A stretch of 64,000 nucleotides of DNA from Neobacillus thermocopriae (GTDB lineage Bacteria > Bacillota > Bacilli > Bacillales > Cytobacillaceae): contig NZ_JAAIUV010000004.1 in assembly GCF_010975035.1 (NCBI RefSeq), positions 1 through 64,000 on the forward strand, in the 5' to 3' direction. A model generated the notes under the pieces. It made no database searches and was not told the origin of the DNA. It was given only the letters and a program-made list of their open reading frames with translations. Position 1 is the stretch's first letter. Each line of letters begins with the position of its first letter. This document shows, piece after piece, positions 17,018 through 26,078 of the stretch. A program made the translations under genes and the position numbers.

Positions 17018-18601
17018 CTAAATATAACCAAGCCAATTTCCTCTAGAATGGAAAAGATGCCATCTCCCATTAATATATTGGCGGTTCATTACCATTGCAC
17101 CTGAAGTTGATAAATAGTAACATTTGTTTTTGTCTTTGATCCAGCCAGTTGCCATAGCCCCTGATGATGTTAAATAATACCATTTATTTTTATCCTTTAG
17201 CCAACCAGTTGCCATCGCTCCATTGGCTTGCAAAAAGTACCACTTTCCATTTTCCAGAACCCATCCCGTCTGTTTTACGGGTACAGTTCCATTCGGCGAG
17301 CTTACAATAGACTCCGATTCATCATACATGGTAACAATCGATATTCCATTATAATAAAATTTTAAAATTTCCTCATATTTTTTACCAGCGTCAGCCCTGT
17401 ATTTGGCTCCCCATTGACTCATACCTACTCCATGACCATCACCTCGTCCACTAACTTTTACGAGACGATCATCTGTGTCCACTTTATCCACTAAATAACT
17501 AAGCATCACTCGAGTTCCTAGCATCGCCCGGATTTTTGAAATGTTAACATTTTGTAATACGACACGCTGAACGGCTAAATTTCCATTTACATCCAATATA
17601 TCCTTCACGAAAAATTCCACTGTGATATTTCTCTTGCTCATCCGTCCACCAGAACCTGGAGAATGAAGCTTAAATTCAGGAATAGCAATGACTTTTATCT
17701 CTTTATTTGCATAATCGTTAACATCTAACCACATCTTAATATTATTAGAAACGGTTGTATCAGCTTCCTTTACAGTGGTCCACCATTCAGTTTGTTTGGA
17801 TAAATTCAATTGAGAAACGTTGATTTGATTTTTATGAAAAGAAAAATTCCAAACAGATTTTGGGTCAAAAATATCTTCTTTTTCTGTCAAATAAGGAACT
17901 GAGGCTGAGTCCCAAGCATTTGCATTGCATTCTGTTATTCCGCCATTGCTCGCCGAATAAACTGCATCAATCAAGCGACCATTATACTGAATGACTTGTC
18001 CTCTCGTTTCATCTACCGCTTTCGTCGTATCGGGAGTCCAAATATACCCACCATATACCTGATACATTATCGTATCATCAATTAGCTCTCGGTTCATATA
18101 ACTTAAGGCATACGTTCTTGCTGATACGGCCTGAGTTTTCAAGGCTTCTATATACTAAGATGGATACATCTCAATTGGAACTACACCTTTTAAATAATCC
18201 TCCATATCCACTGAGTTGATCGGTCGAACATATTGCCCATTTTCCACTATAAATTCAAAACTACCCAAGTATGGGCGATCATTGATTTGAATATAACCTT
18301 TATTATCCATCGGTTGTACCTTAAATATTGCATAAGTATTCAATAAATCTTCGCCTTTATATAAAAATAACTTTCCGTTTTTTTGTTTTACTATATAAGT
18401 AACACCAGTTTGCAGGATGATGTTTGAATCACTAGTTTTATAATTAACACTCGGTTTTAGCTTCATTTCAGTTTTATTACCTAGAAAATTTACTAGCTTG
18501 ACTTTCAAAATTGGCTCTTTCATTTGATCATTTCCCTTCTCTAAAGGAAGAGGAATGGGTAGCAACATGAGTATTAAAACAACCGAGATGAGTTTTTGCA
18601 T
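17018..18601 (-). pseudogene. SpoIID/LytB-domain cell-wall protein interrupted by an in-frame amber codon
   Basis: One frame of 528 codons is broken only by TAG at 18157-18155 (codon 149). The residues around it read VPIEMYPS-stop-YIEALKTQAVSARTYA; the family has Trp there (S-W-P-x-EALKAQA), so TGG to TAG is the simple explanation. The first part has a signal peptide (LISVVLILMLLPIPLPL). The second has the SpoIID core with GRGDGHGVGMSQWGA and three C-terminal cell-wall-binding repeats (GKWYFLQANGAMATGW type), the last less regular. SpoIID relatives are lytic transglycosylases. The downstream part could restart at an ATG-less AUG-poor junction only poorly, so the gene is probably inactive. Confidence 0.85.
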
Positions 18602-18823
18602 CCAGTTAGTAACCTCCGAATCTATTAATTAAATCTTACTCATCATATATTAATAGTTCCGAAGGTAACAATTGGATATTTTTTCCATTCATACATGCTT
18701 CTGCAGTTCAACGCTCCCCTCTTTACTTCGCCCAATTCCTTTCCTCCTAGGTTAAACGCCCGTACAGCCTTAGGTGTTTTTACATAATGTAAAAGTACCA
18801 TATGATAAGGAGGTGCCTAATTA

Positions 18824-18940
18824 GTGACAAAAGGTGCTAATGGTTACGGAGCAGGATTTGCGTTAATCGTCGTTTTATTTATTCTCCTCATTATCGTTGG
18901 ATCATCATATGTTGGGGGCTTTGGTGGAGGTTGGTATTAA
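18824..18940 (+). CDS. YjcZ-family small sporulation protein
   Basis: A 38-residue peptide: short polar N-terminus with Gly and Tyr, one hydrophobic helix ([15 protein letters not shown]), and a Gly-rich end (GGFGGGWY). This is the layout of the YjcZ/YtzK-type sporulation peptides of Bacillus. GTG 18824 has AAGGAGGTG upstream. CATAATGTA at 18783-18791 resembles a SigK-type -10 box, which would fit late mother-cell expression, but this is by eye only. A second member follows at 18983. Confidence 0.85.
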   Translation: MTKGANGYGAGFALIVVLFILLIIVGSSYVGGFGGGWY

Positions 18941-18982
18941 CACCAAGCAAGAAATAAATATAAAGGAAGGATGATTCTGTAT

Positions 18983-19096
18983 ATGTTTTACGGTTGTGGT
19001 GGGTATGGATATGGATATGGTTATGGCTATTACGGATTTGTTTTAATCGTTGTATTATTCATTTTGTTAATTATTGTAGGAGCTGCTTACTGCTAA
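18983..19096 (+). CDS. YjcZ-family small sporulation protein, second copy
   Basis: A 37-residue peptide with a Cys-Gly-Tyr-rich start ([18 protein letters not shown]) and the helix [15 protein letters not shown], nearly identical to the helix of the preceding peptide. It ends in AAYC. GGAAGG lies 12 bases before ATG 18983, somewhat far. Same orientation and only 42 bases after the first copy, so a paralogous pair is likely co-expressed during sporulation. Confidence 0.85.
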   Translation: MFYGCGGYGYGYGYGYYGFVLIVVLFILLIIVGAAYC

Positions 19097-19106
19097 CAAA
19101 AATAGG

Positions 19107-19136
19107 AAAAGACCATCCATGTCAGATGGTCTTTTT
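19107..19136 (+). terminator. Terminator after the yjcZ pair
   Basis: AAAAGACCATC-catgtca-GATGGTCTTTTT, also usable by the convergent SGNH gene. Confidence 0.85.
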
Positions 19137-19143
19137 CAATGGA

Positions 19144-19854
19144 TTATATACCATTTTTTATCGTCACTAAATGATGAAAGACACGGTTAGCAATGTACTG
19201 ATATCCAGTGGCATTCGGATGAAGGGAATCACTAAAATACTTTTTCTTTGATTTATTTAAAAATAAATCAATGGTCGGTACAAAGTAGGTCTTCTCGATT
19301 TGTCCAAGTACATTTATTATTTCCTTATTCCAATCTTCAATAACAGTAAGGATTTCCTTTTGATTTTGATATTCCCCATAAGGTTGATATAGTCCCAAAA
19401 CTAAGATGGGGGCTGAATGATTTTCATTTCTAATCACACATAAAATTTTCCTTAAATTTGCAGAAAACCGTACTTTTCCATTATTCATATTCTTTAAATT
19501 CAGCTGATTAAATTGATACCTTGCACTTTTTCTAAAGTCATTGGTTCCGATAAATAATATAATATAGTCAGCATGTTTTAATGAGTTCTTTCTTTGTCTG
19601 TCCTGAAGTTGATTCAATACATTTTCTGTTGTATATCTCGGTATGGCAAAATTGTTTACAGTCACAGGAACCTTAGTTTTCATTTCCAATGCGTCATGAA
19701 GACGGCCAATATACCCTTTTTTTGAAGGATCTCCAGTACCATAAGTAATAGAATCACCGATTGCAGTCAAATGAATCTCCTTAGCAGAGGCACTGGAACA
19801 ATTAGTCGAAGTATAGATGATCATGATGAAGAACAACCATAATATTTTTTTCAT
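19144..19854 (-). CDS. Secreted SGNH/GDSL hydrolase
   Basis: An exported esterase of 236 residues. The N-terminus has a signal sequence (KKILWLFFIMIIYTSTNCSSASA). Catalytic blocks are visible: block I AIGDSITYGTG with the Ser, block III FIGTNDF, block V DSLHPNATGY with Asp and His. Likely substrate is an O-acyl group on a cell-envelope polymer, inferred from the acyltransferase encoded just upstream. ATG 19854 is preferred; the frame stays open for 57 codons upstream but that part overlaps the acyltransferase gene. Its ribosome site AGGGG lies inside a strong hairpin (19861-19888). Confidence 0.85.
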   Translation of the reverse strand: MKKILWLFFIMIIYTSTNCSSASAKEIHLTAIGDSITYGTGDPSKKGYIGRLHDALEMKTKVPVTVNNFAIPRYTTENVLNQLQDRQRKNSLKHADYIILFIGTNDFRKSARYQFNQLNLKNMNNGKVRFSANLRKILCVIRNENHSAPILVLGLYQPYGEYQNQKEILTVIEDWNKEIINVLGQIEKTYFVPTIDLFLNKSKKKYFSDSLHPNATGYQYIANRVFHHLVTIKNGI

Positions 19855-19860
19855 AAGAAA

Positions 19861-19888
19861 AACCCCTAATAGTAACCTATTAGGAGTT
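19861..19888 (-). terminator. Hairpin with T-run that covers the SGNH ribosome site
   Basis: Minus strand AACTCCTAATAG-gtta-CTATTAGGGGTT followed by TTTCTT and then the ATG at 19854. It looks like an intrinsic terminator for the acyltransferase gene, but its 3' arm also contains the AGGGG that would serve the SGNH gene. Confidence 0.6.
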
Positions 19889-19924
19889 TGCCCAGATGCA
19901 TCTGCCTTCATGTAAACGGAATAA

Positions 19925-20929
19925 TTACCTCTGTTGATGGCTTGTATTATTAAAAAAGGAAAATCGCAGTTCGATGATCGGCTGAGAAATTCTTCTGACC
20001 ATTTTGCTCGATAGAAAGATGACAAGAAAAATGGACAAGAGGATTAATACAATAATTTGCTCAGAATGATTAATGATGTCTACTAGTTCACTGTTTCTGA
20101 AAAATTTAATAAAAAATCCGTGCAACAAATAAACATAAAGTGTACTAGTTCCCCACTGGGTAAAAAAGAATTTTTTTCTTGGAACTAATGCTAAGAAACT
20201 AAGTGTAGCCAATAAAGTCAAGCAATAAACCCCTATACGGATTAGCCCGCCATTTAAATGGTTAGGTTCCAAAGAATCATACGGTTTGGAACCAAAAAAC
20301 CATTTATACTCAAATTCAGGAACTAAATAAATAGTGATGAAAATGGAAATCAAGATAATAAATGATGTAAACCGAAATTTTTTCTCTCGAATCCTTTTAA
20401 AGTAATCATTATTCAAATAATAACCGAGCAAAAAGAATGGAAAAAATACAAAGGTCCGAGACAAACTTAAATAGCTGTTAATTTCATCAAAATAACCAAC
20501 AGCTACTCCCAATGCTGCCGATACGAGTAAGGCAATTCCGGCCTTCCATTTTGTAAAAACATACAACATAACATTCCAGCAAAATAAACTAACTAAAAAC
20601 CATAATGACCATTGTGGATTTAGTGGATCTAATTCAATACTTTTGACTTCATTAATAAAATAGTAATAAAAGGAATAAATTCCTTGAAAGATTAAATACG
20701 GAATAATCAGTTTTTTAAATAACTTTTTAATATATCCTTTTTTTTGAAACCCTTTTGCGAAAAAGCCAGAAATTAAAATAAATGCTGGCATATGAAAAGT
20801 ATAGATGGTCGTATATATGGTATAGAATAATTTATCTTCTTCAATATAGGATTGAATGAAATGACCAAAAACAACGAAGAAAACTAGCAAGAATTTCGCA
20901 TTGTCATAATATGCGTCCCTTGTTTTCAT
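19925..20929 (-). CDS. Acyltransferase-3 family membrane protein
   Basis: A ten-helix membrane O-acyltransferase (334 residues) of the OatA/NodX superfamily. The N-terminus has RDAYYDNAKFLLVFFVVFGHF with the conserved His, then FHMPAFILISGFFAKGF and a Trp-rich segment PQWSLWFLVSLFCWN. The family acetylates or acylates sugars of surface polymers. ATG 20929 has GGAGG six bases upstream. It is followed on the same strand by a secreted SGNH hydrolase; in OatA these two domains are fused, so the pair may work together. Confidence 0.88.
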   Translation of the reverse strand: MKTRDAYYDNAKFLLVFFVVFGHFIQSYIEEDKLFYTIYTTIYTFHMPAFILISGFFAKGFQKKGYIKKLFKKLIIPYLIFQGIYSFYYYFINEVKSIELDPLNPQWSLWFLVSLFCWNVMLYVFTKWKAGIALLVSAALGVAVGYFDEINSYLSLSRTFVFFPFFLLGYYLNNDYFKRIREKKFRFTSFIILISIFITIYLVPEFEYKWFFGSKPYDSLEPNHLNGGLIRIGVYCLTLLATLSFLALVPRKKFFFTQWGTSTLYVYLLHGFFIKFFRNSELVDIINHSEQIIVLILLSIFLVIFLSSKMVRRISQPIIELRFSFFNNTSHQQR

Positions 20930-21461
20930 GATCAACCTCCTATATTCAGAATCCTACCATACCTATTTTAATTCATCTATAGATTACGATAAGCTGTAAA
21001 CATTTTTGACCTTTTTAAAACCTCTGTAATTAATCTGAATTTTCTCAACAAATAAGTAATTGTTTTGTTACTTTTTGTTTCCAAAAACGAGAATACCTAC
21101 CACTACATTATCAATCTACCTAACAAGTAGATAAAATTGGGTCAAAAAAAATAGGCACCAATAATGGGTGCCCAATTTTTCATATTCTTTTAAGTTTAAC
21201 CTCCAGATTCTGATTAAAGCTTACTTGAATGAACATTAGATGGCTATTGTTAAATCGAGTTTAGAAACGGAAAGTTGTGATATTTCACTTTTCAATATTT
21301 GGAAATGGTGGTATGAATCATTTCGTAAACCAATCGAATCTAAAAATTTATCTCAATATGGAACATCTTTTAATTCAAATTTAATTGTAAAAAAATAGGC
21401 AAAATCTATGGATGAAATGAACGAAGAAAAAATCATTGTTGGTAAAATCTTGGAGAAATAT
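20930..21461. other. Intergenic region with terminator-like hairpin and a decayed frame
   Basis: At 21153-21173 GGCACC...GGGTGCC is followed on the minus strand by ATTTTTTTTG, fitting termination of the leftward Spo0E-type gene. On the plus strand a frame from ATG 21240 reads LFNIWKWWYESFRKPIE, meets TAG at 21396-21398, continues in frame and stops at 21476. It looks like the remnant of a protein gene, unrecognised. The rest is AT-rich with no feature seen. Confidence 0.4.
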
Positions 21462-21674
21462 CTATGCAGAAGTTAATAAAATGTCATGGAAATCTAAAAC
21501 CGTTCTAGATTCTTTGGAATTTATCAAGACCTTATAGTACTCATTCATAAGGTTGTCCAATTCTTGACTGCAAATAATCGTCTCTTTACTTTGCAATCCC
21601 TTCACCATTCCGATTGACACCATTTCTTCTCTTTTCTTTCTAATAGCCTCTTCTAAAAATTCTGCTTGGCGCAT
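21462..21674 (-). CDS. Spo0E-like aspartyl-phosphate phosphatase
   Basis: A 70-residue helical-hairpin protein of the Spo0E/YnzD family, which removes phosphate from response regulators such as Spo0A-P and so delays sporulation. The signature SQELDNLMNEYY is present in the second half, preceded by an EAIRKKREEMV helix. ATG 21674 has GAGGTG nine bases upstream. The tail (SKESRTVLDFHDILL) is longer than the core needs. Target regulator unknown. Confidence 0.82.
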   Translation of the reverse strand: MRQAEFLEEAIRKKREEMVSIGMVKGLQSKETIICSQELDNLMNEYYKVLINSKESRTVLDFHDILLTSA

Positions 21675-21883
21675 GGCATTAAACACCTCGAAATCCCACT
21701 AAGTTTGTCTATTAAACAATCATACGTAAGGTGAATTATATCATTTTCCAACCGAAATTGAATGGTTTCGATAAAACAAGTGCTAAAAAGACGAGAAAAT
21801 CTTTAATTCGACAAAAATTCCCATAAACTTTTTGCTGATTTTTTAAATTGCGCCTATCATTCATACAAACTAGTACAAAATAA

Positions 21884-21915
21884 AAAGAGTAACCTCCTAA
21901 TTTTGGTTACTCTTT
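21884..21915 (-). terminator. Terminator overlapping the stop codon of the coiled-coil gene
   Basis: GGTTACTCTTT arm followed by TTATTTTG on the minus strand; the 5' arm lies within the last codons. Confidence 0.75.
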
Positions 21916-22277
21916 ATTAGAGATTCAAGTTGTTTCAACTGTTCTTTCAGATCCTCAATCTCTTTCACCTGTCCCTTAAGCGTATCAATTTCTTCCTGCA
22001 TCTTTTCCTTTTCTTGATCTGATTTAAAATCATCTAATTGTGATTGAAAGTCGGCCTCAACATCGATGTCCAATTGAATAATTGATCCAATAGTTGCTAA
22101 TGCATCTCCTACAGTAGCTAATGCACCCCCAATAATACCTAAAATTACTCCCGTATTATTAGGTGGCTTATATTTAAATTTACTTAAGGTTTCATAACTA
22201 TAATCAATTTGTTCTTGAGGAAGAAGAGGGGTAACGTAAAGCCTTTTATTATTTTTTTTATTTCTATTTTTATTCAT
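21897..22277 (-). CDS. Unknown protein with Gly-rich hydrophobic segment and coiled coil
   Basis: A 126-residue product I do not recognise. It has a very basic N-terminus (NKNRNKKNNKR), a Gly/Ala-rich hydrophobic stretch near 45-68 (GVILGIIGGALATVGDALAT) that could sit in a membrane, and a charged C-terminal coiled coil from about 80 (EKEKMQEEIDTLKGQVKEIE). GGGGTGA lies upstream of ATG 22277. A hairpin (AAAGAGTAACC...GGTTACTCTTT, 21884-21915) overlaps the stop and ends in a T-run, so this is a complete transcription unit. A small surface or spore protein is possible; no function is claimed. Confidence 0.65.
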   Translation of the reverse strand: MNKNRNKKNNKRLYVTPLLPQEQIDYSYETLSKFKYKPPNNTGVILGIIGGALATVGDALATIGSIIQLDIDVEADFQSQLDDFKSDQEKEKMQEEIDTLKGQVKEIEDLKEQLKQLESLIKSNQN

Positions 22278-22883
22278 GAACTCACCCCATAACTATATAT
22301 TTTATACGGACTAGTTAGCTCCATTTCATTCATCCAATGAATTGAATCCTGTTCCTGTTAATAGGTTTATATTCTAATATTTTACCAATGTCATATTTTG
22401 TCATCTGTCCATTCATTTGTTTGGTTATTGAATTTTTTATTTTTTTTGATTCTTTTATTATTTAATTTTTAGCTTTCTGTAGTTTTTTATTTTCTCGTAC
22501 AACTACAATCCTTATGCATATTACATCTCAGTTGGTGATAACTAAACTTAATTGTAAAACAAGTTTTTCACACCAATCCTGATTATTAAACGATGATGAC
22601 CCCTCCCCAATATGTGTAGCTGTTATATGTTATGCCGAAAGGGCTAATGTTGTATCAAACACATCGAATCTTATGTACTTTTAAGCCATGTCTACATGAA
22701 CAAAACTCACCATGAATGGTATCCCACCTAATGAAACATTCTTGGAGCGTGTCTAATGCTATATGATTTTTTCATGTTTACCTACAAGTTTTGCTAATTA
22801 TTTCATTTCTTCGCCCTAAAATACAAAGGGTTCTCTATTTCCCTTTAACATCGTAATGAAACGGTAGTGGGATTAGAGGGCAT
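22278..22883. other. Gene-free AT-rich region
   Basis: About 600 bases without an intact frame, RNA gene or recognised repeat. On the minus strand around 22640-22800 short stretches read like fragments of protein interrupted by stops (for example IHGEFCSCRHGLKVHKIRC), so a decayed gene is possible but not identified. Confidence 0.3.
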
Positions 22884-22914
22884 AAAAAAACACCACTAAA
22901 TCAATAGTGATGTT
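22884..22914 (-). terminator. Terminator of the acetoacetyl-CoA synthetase gene
   Basis: Minus strand AACATCACT...AGTGGTGTT followed by TTTTTTA, about 95 bases after the stop. Confidence 0.7.
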
Positions 22915-23008
22915 CCTTAAAAAAATGAATGAATAATGATTCATGAAATGAGTATCTTGTGTCATTAATAATCTTTCATTATTTAAAGTTCACAACTCAA
23001 ATTTTTCC

Positions 23009-24994
23009 TTAAATCAGATGTAATTGTTGCTTAAAATCAACAAAATACTTGATTGAATCAGGATTTAATAATGATCCCATATTTACTGCTTTCTCAACAG
23101 GAGTTCCCATTAATATTTTCTTTATAGGTACTTCGAGTTTTTTTCCATTTAGTGTTTTCGGCAATTCTTCTACTGAATAAATGTCATTAGGAACATGTCT
23201 AGGTGAACAATATTGGCGAATGGCTTGTTTGATCCGGGTTTTGAGTTCATCAGAAAGCTCTGCCCCCTCCTTCAATACCACAAACAATGGCATATAGGAT
23301 TCATCCTTACGAATAGGAAGATCCACTACTAAACTATCCATTACCTCTGGTATGCTTTCAAGTGCACTATAAATCTCACTTGTCCCCATCCGAATTCCTC
23401 CACGATTGATGGTCGCATCCGAGCGGCCATAAATAATGCCACTCCCTCTCGAGGTTATTTTGATGAAGTCACCGTGCCGCCAAATTCCAGGATATACATC
23501 AAAATAACTCTCCTTATATCGTTCCCCATTTTTATCGTTCCAAAAATAAATCGGCATCGAAGGCATTGGTTCCGTAATGACGAGTTCCCCAATTTCATCT
23601 ACTAATTCTTGTCCTAAGTCATTAAATGCTTTTATAGCTGCACCTAGGGAAGGAGCTTGTAATTCTCCTGAATGTACAGGCAGTAAAGGTGAACCACCAA
23701 TAAATGCTGTACAAAGATCCGTTCCTCCACTTGTTGATACGAGCCATATATCTTCTTTCACTTTTTCATATACCCATTCAAAACCACTTACAGGAAGAGG
23801 AGATCCTGTTGAACCAATACTCTTAAGGTGAGATAGGTTGAAATTTTCTTTCGGATGAATATTTGCTTTCATACATGAAGTGATATAGCTTGCACTCGTT
23901 CCAAACACAGTCATTTTAGTCGTTTCAGCAAACCGCCATAAGGTATGAAAGTTTGGATAACCTGGGTTTCCATCATATAAGAGAATTGTGGAACCAACAA
24001 GTAATCCACTAACAACCACATTCCACATCATCCATCCGGTAGTTGTATACCAGAAAAAACGATCGTCCGTTTTTAAATCCATATGCAGACCGATCATTTT
24101 TAAATGTTCAAGTAAAATTCCGCCATGACTTTGAACGATAGGTTTAGGCTTTCCAGTTGTTCCAGATGAATAAAGTATCCAAAGCGGATGATTAAACGGA
24201 ACCTGTTCAAACACAAGCTTTTCCGCATTTGCTTGCATTAATTGTTCCCAAAGAACAGCATTTGATAGTTCTTCCATATTTGGTTTTTTATTTAAATATG
24301 GAATTATTATCGTTTTTTCTAAAGTTGGCAGCTCGGCTTGGATTTTTTTTATCAGTGGAATCCTGTCAAAGTCTTTTCCACCATAACGATACCCATCCAC
24401 CGCAATTAATACTTTCGGTTCAATTTGTTTAAAACGATCTATGACACTCATAATACCGAACTCAGGTGCACAGCTTGACCAAATGGCTCCTAAAGTAGAG
24501 CACGCCAAAAATGCCACGATTGTTTCGTGAATATTGGAGGCATAGGCTACTACACGATCTCCTTGTTTTACGCCTAAAGATTTTAAGTAATTCACTATGA
24601 TTGCTGTTTGTCGTTTCAGTTCACCCCAAGTGATTTCCCCTTGCTTTCGAATCTCAGATTCATAGATGATCGCTGACTTATCCGCCCTTTCATTACGAAA
24701 AATGTGTTCGGCATAATTTAAAGTCGCTCCAGGAAACCACTGTGCTCCTGGCATTTTCCTTCCAGTCAAAACCTCATCATACGGCGTTTTCGCCTGGATT
24801 TTATAGAAATCCCAAATTGCTGCCCAAAAAGCTTCGATTGATGTAATTGACCATTTCCATAATTCATGATAGGTTTCGAAGGATAATCCACGATTTTCCT
24901 TAAGCCACAACATAAATTTTTTCATATTTGATGCATCTTTAAATTGTTGGCTAGGCTCCCATAATAATTTTCCTTCCACCTTTTCAATCGTCAT
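23009..24994 (-). CDS. Acetoacetyl-CoA synthetase (acetoacetate-CoA ligase)
   Basis: An adenylate-forming enzyme of 661 residues that activates acetoacetate with ATP and CoA, linking ketone bodies or polyhydroxybutyrate breakdown to central metabolism. Seen: the ACS N-terminal linker (LSFETYHELWKWSI), the P-loop-like ILYSSGTTGKPKPIV, WYTTTGWMMWNVVVSGLL, and the A8/hinge region GRSDATINRGGIRMGTSEIY. LLWEPS at the N-terminus and the overall length favour acetoacetate over acetate. ATG 24994 has GGAGG seven bases upstream; two nearer upstream ATGs are badly spaced. No partner genes adjoin it. Confidence 0.9.
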   Translation of the reverse strand: MTIEKVEGKLLWEPSQQFKDASNMKKFMLWLKENRGLSFETYHELWKWSITSIEAFWAAIWDFYKIQAKTPYDEVLTGRKMPGAQWFPGATLNYAEHIFRNERADKSAIIYESEIRKQGEITWGELKRQTAIIVNYLKSLGVKQGDRVVAYASNIHETIVAFLACSTLGAIWSSCAPEFGIMSVIDRFKQIEPKVLIAVDGYRYGGKDFDRIPLIKKIQAELPTLEKTIIIPYLNKKPNMEELSNAVLWEQLMQANAEKLVFEQVPFNHPLWILYSSGTTGKPKPIVQSHGGILLEHLKMIGLHMDLKTDDRFFWYTTTGWMMWNVVVSGLLVGSTILLYDGNPGYPNFHTLWRFAETTKMTVFGTSASYITSCMKANIHPKENFNLSHLKSIGSTGSPLPVSGFEWVYEKVKEDIWLVSTSGGTDLCTAFIGGSPLLPVHSGELQAPSLGAAIKAFNDLGQELVDEIGELVITEPMPSMPIYFWNDKNGERYKESYFDVYPGIWRHGDFIKITSRGSGIIYGRSDATINRGGIRMGTSEIYSALESIPEVMDSLVVDLPIRKDESYMPLFVVLKEGAELSDELKTRIKQAIRQYCSPRHVPNDIYSVEELPKTLNGKKLEVPIKKILMGTPVEKAVNMGSLLNPDSIKYFVDFKQQLHLI

Positions 24995-25177
24995 TCCCAT
25001 ACCTCCATCACTGGTTGTTCGTTTCATTATCTTCTTACTATTAAAAAGCTTTTAATAACCATATACGAGTCAGGAATGACGTTTTCCTTCTTGAATATTC
25101 AAAAAATAAAATGTTTTTTAAAATTAATAACCAGAAAATAACCTATTAACCCAATGTGTGTATACTAATATTTCTAT

Positions 25178-26029
25178 CTATGCAAGGGTGCGCACATGTT
25201 CTATTAATCTACTTATATACATTTCACTTAAAATACCTCTTCCCCCACGAATAATTTCCTCTAAATAATGATCAGGCGGAGCTGTTTCCGGTTCCTTATC
25301 TACTACGATAAAAGTTAATACATCTTTAACAATTTGTCCGTCCATTTTCACATCAATTAAAGCGGGACGATAGAGACGGATTTCGACTCCTTCGCGTTGA
25401 TATAAATAATCGAGACATTCACGTGGGACCTCATAAACTTTTCCTTCCACAATTCCACCATTTTCTACAATGTCCGCCCGGCCACCATCAGGAAGCTTTT
25501 TTGTAAAACGCAAACTATATCCTTCAAGGATCCCTCTTCCTATCAATTTTTGGAAGTAATGATCCACATTTGCCTTTTTGAACCGTGCATGATCCATGCA
25601 ACTACCATAGGCATAGTAAAGAACATTCCCTTTTTGCTTCTCAAATTGATAAATTCTCCAATCACCTGAAGGTATAGCTATTTTCAGCATGAATTCATTC
25701 TGTTTAGTGATGAAATAAGTATAAGCCTCTGTTTCCCCTCGGTCATGATAAATCAATTTCTTTTTCCGATCATACAAGTTGTTATCCCTGTTTTCTTCAT
25801 ATTCCTCCAATCTATCTAATCTACTTAATTGTTCATCTGTTACAAGATATAATTCACCATAAACCGTACCTTCAGTCGATTCCATTAATGCTGGGTAACC
25901 ATCTTCTGTATCATAAAGTCTTCCTTTTGTCCAAGCTTGCTCAGAAATTAAGACGGAATCTTTAAGTAAATCATGATATTTATCATGTCTCCTTAAGGTC
26001 CCATAGACAAAAACATAATGTTGTTTCAT
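25178..26029 (-). CDS. ykqA: Tandem gamma-glutamylcyclotransferase-fold protein (YkqA-like)
   Basis: A 283-residue protein with two GGCT/AIG2-like domains in a row. The first (about 1-125) opens with FVYGTLRRHDKYH and has GRLYDTEDGYPAL. The second (from about 135) opens with LYYAYGSCMDHARF and has GILEGYSLRFTKK. B. subtilis YkqA has the same architecture. The family releases 5-oxoproline from gamma-glutamyl compounds, but the substrate of YkqA-type proteins is not established. ATG 26029 has GGAG ten bases upstream. Confidence 0.85.
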   Translation of the reverse strand: MKQHYVFVYGTLRRHDKYHDLLKDSVLISEQAWTKGRLYDTEDGYPALMESTEGTVYGELYLVTDEQLSRLDRLEEYEENRDNNLYDRKKKLIYHDRGETEAYTYFITKQNEFMLKIAIPSGDWRIYQFEKQKGNVLYYAYGSCMDHARFKKANVDHYFQKLIGRGILEGYSLRFTKKLPDGGRADIVENGGIVEGKVYEVPRECLDYLYQREGVEIRLYRPALIDVKMDGQIVKDVLTFIVVDKEPETAPPDHYLEEIIRGGRGILSEMYISRLIEHVRTLA

Positions 26030-26078
26030 TTAGCCGCTCCTCTTTCTTTATTTGACTTGACATCCACCATTTTTAACT

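Noticed and set aside
18799-18807. CATATGATA as SigK -10 box for the first yjcZ gene
   Set aside because: Transcription would start after or inside the ribosome site; CATAATGTA at 18783-18791 is better placed.
19144-20025. Longer SGNH protein starting at 20025
   Set aside because: The added 57 residues lie over the acyltransferase gene and would bury the signal peptide; ATG 19854 opens a normal signal sequence.
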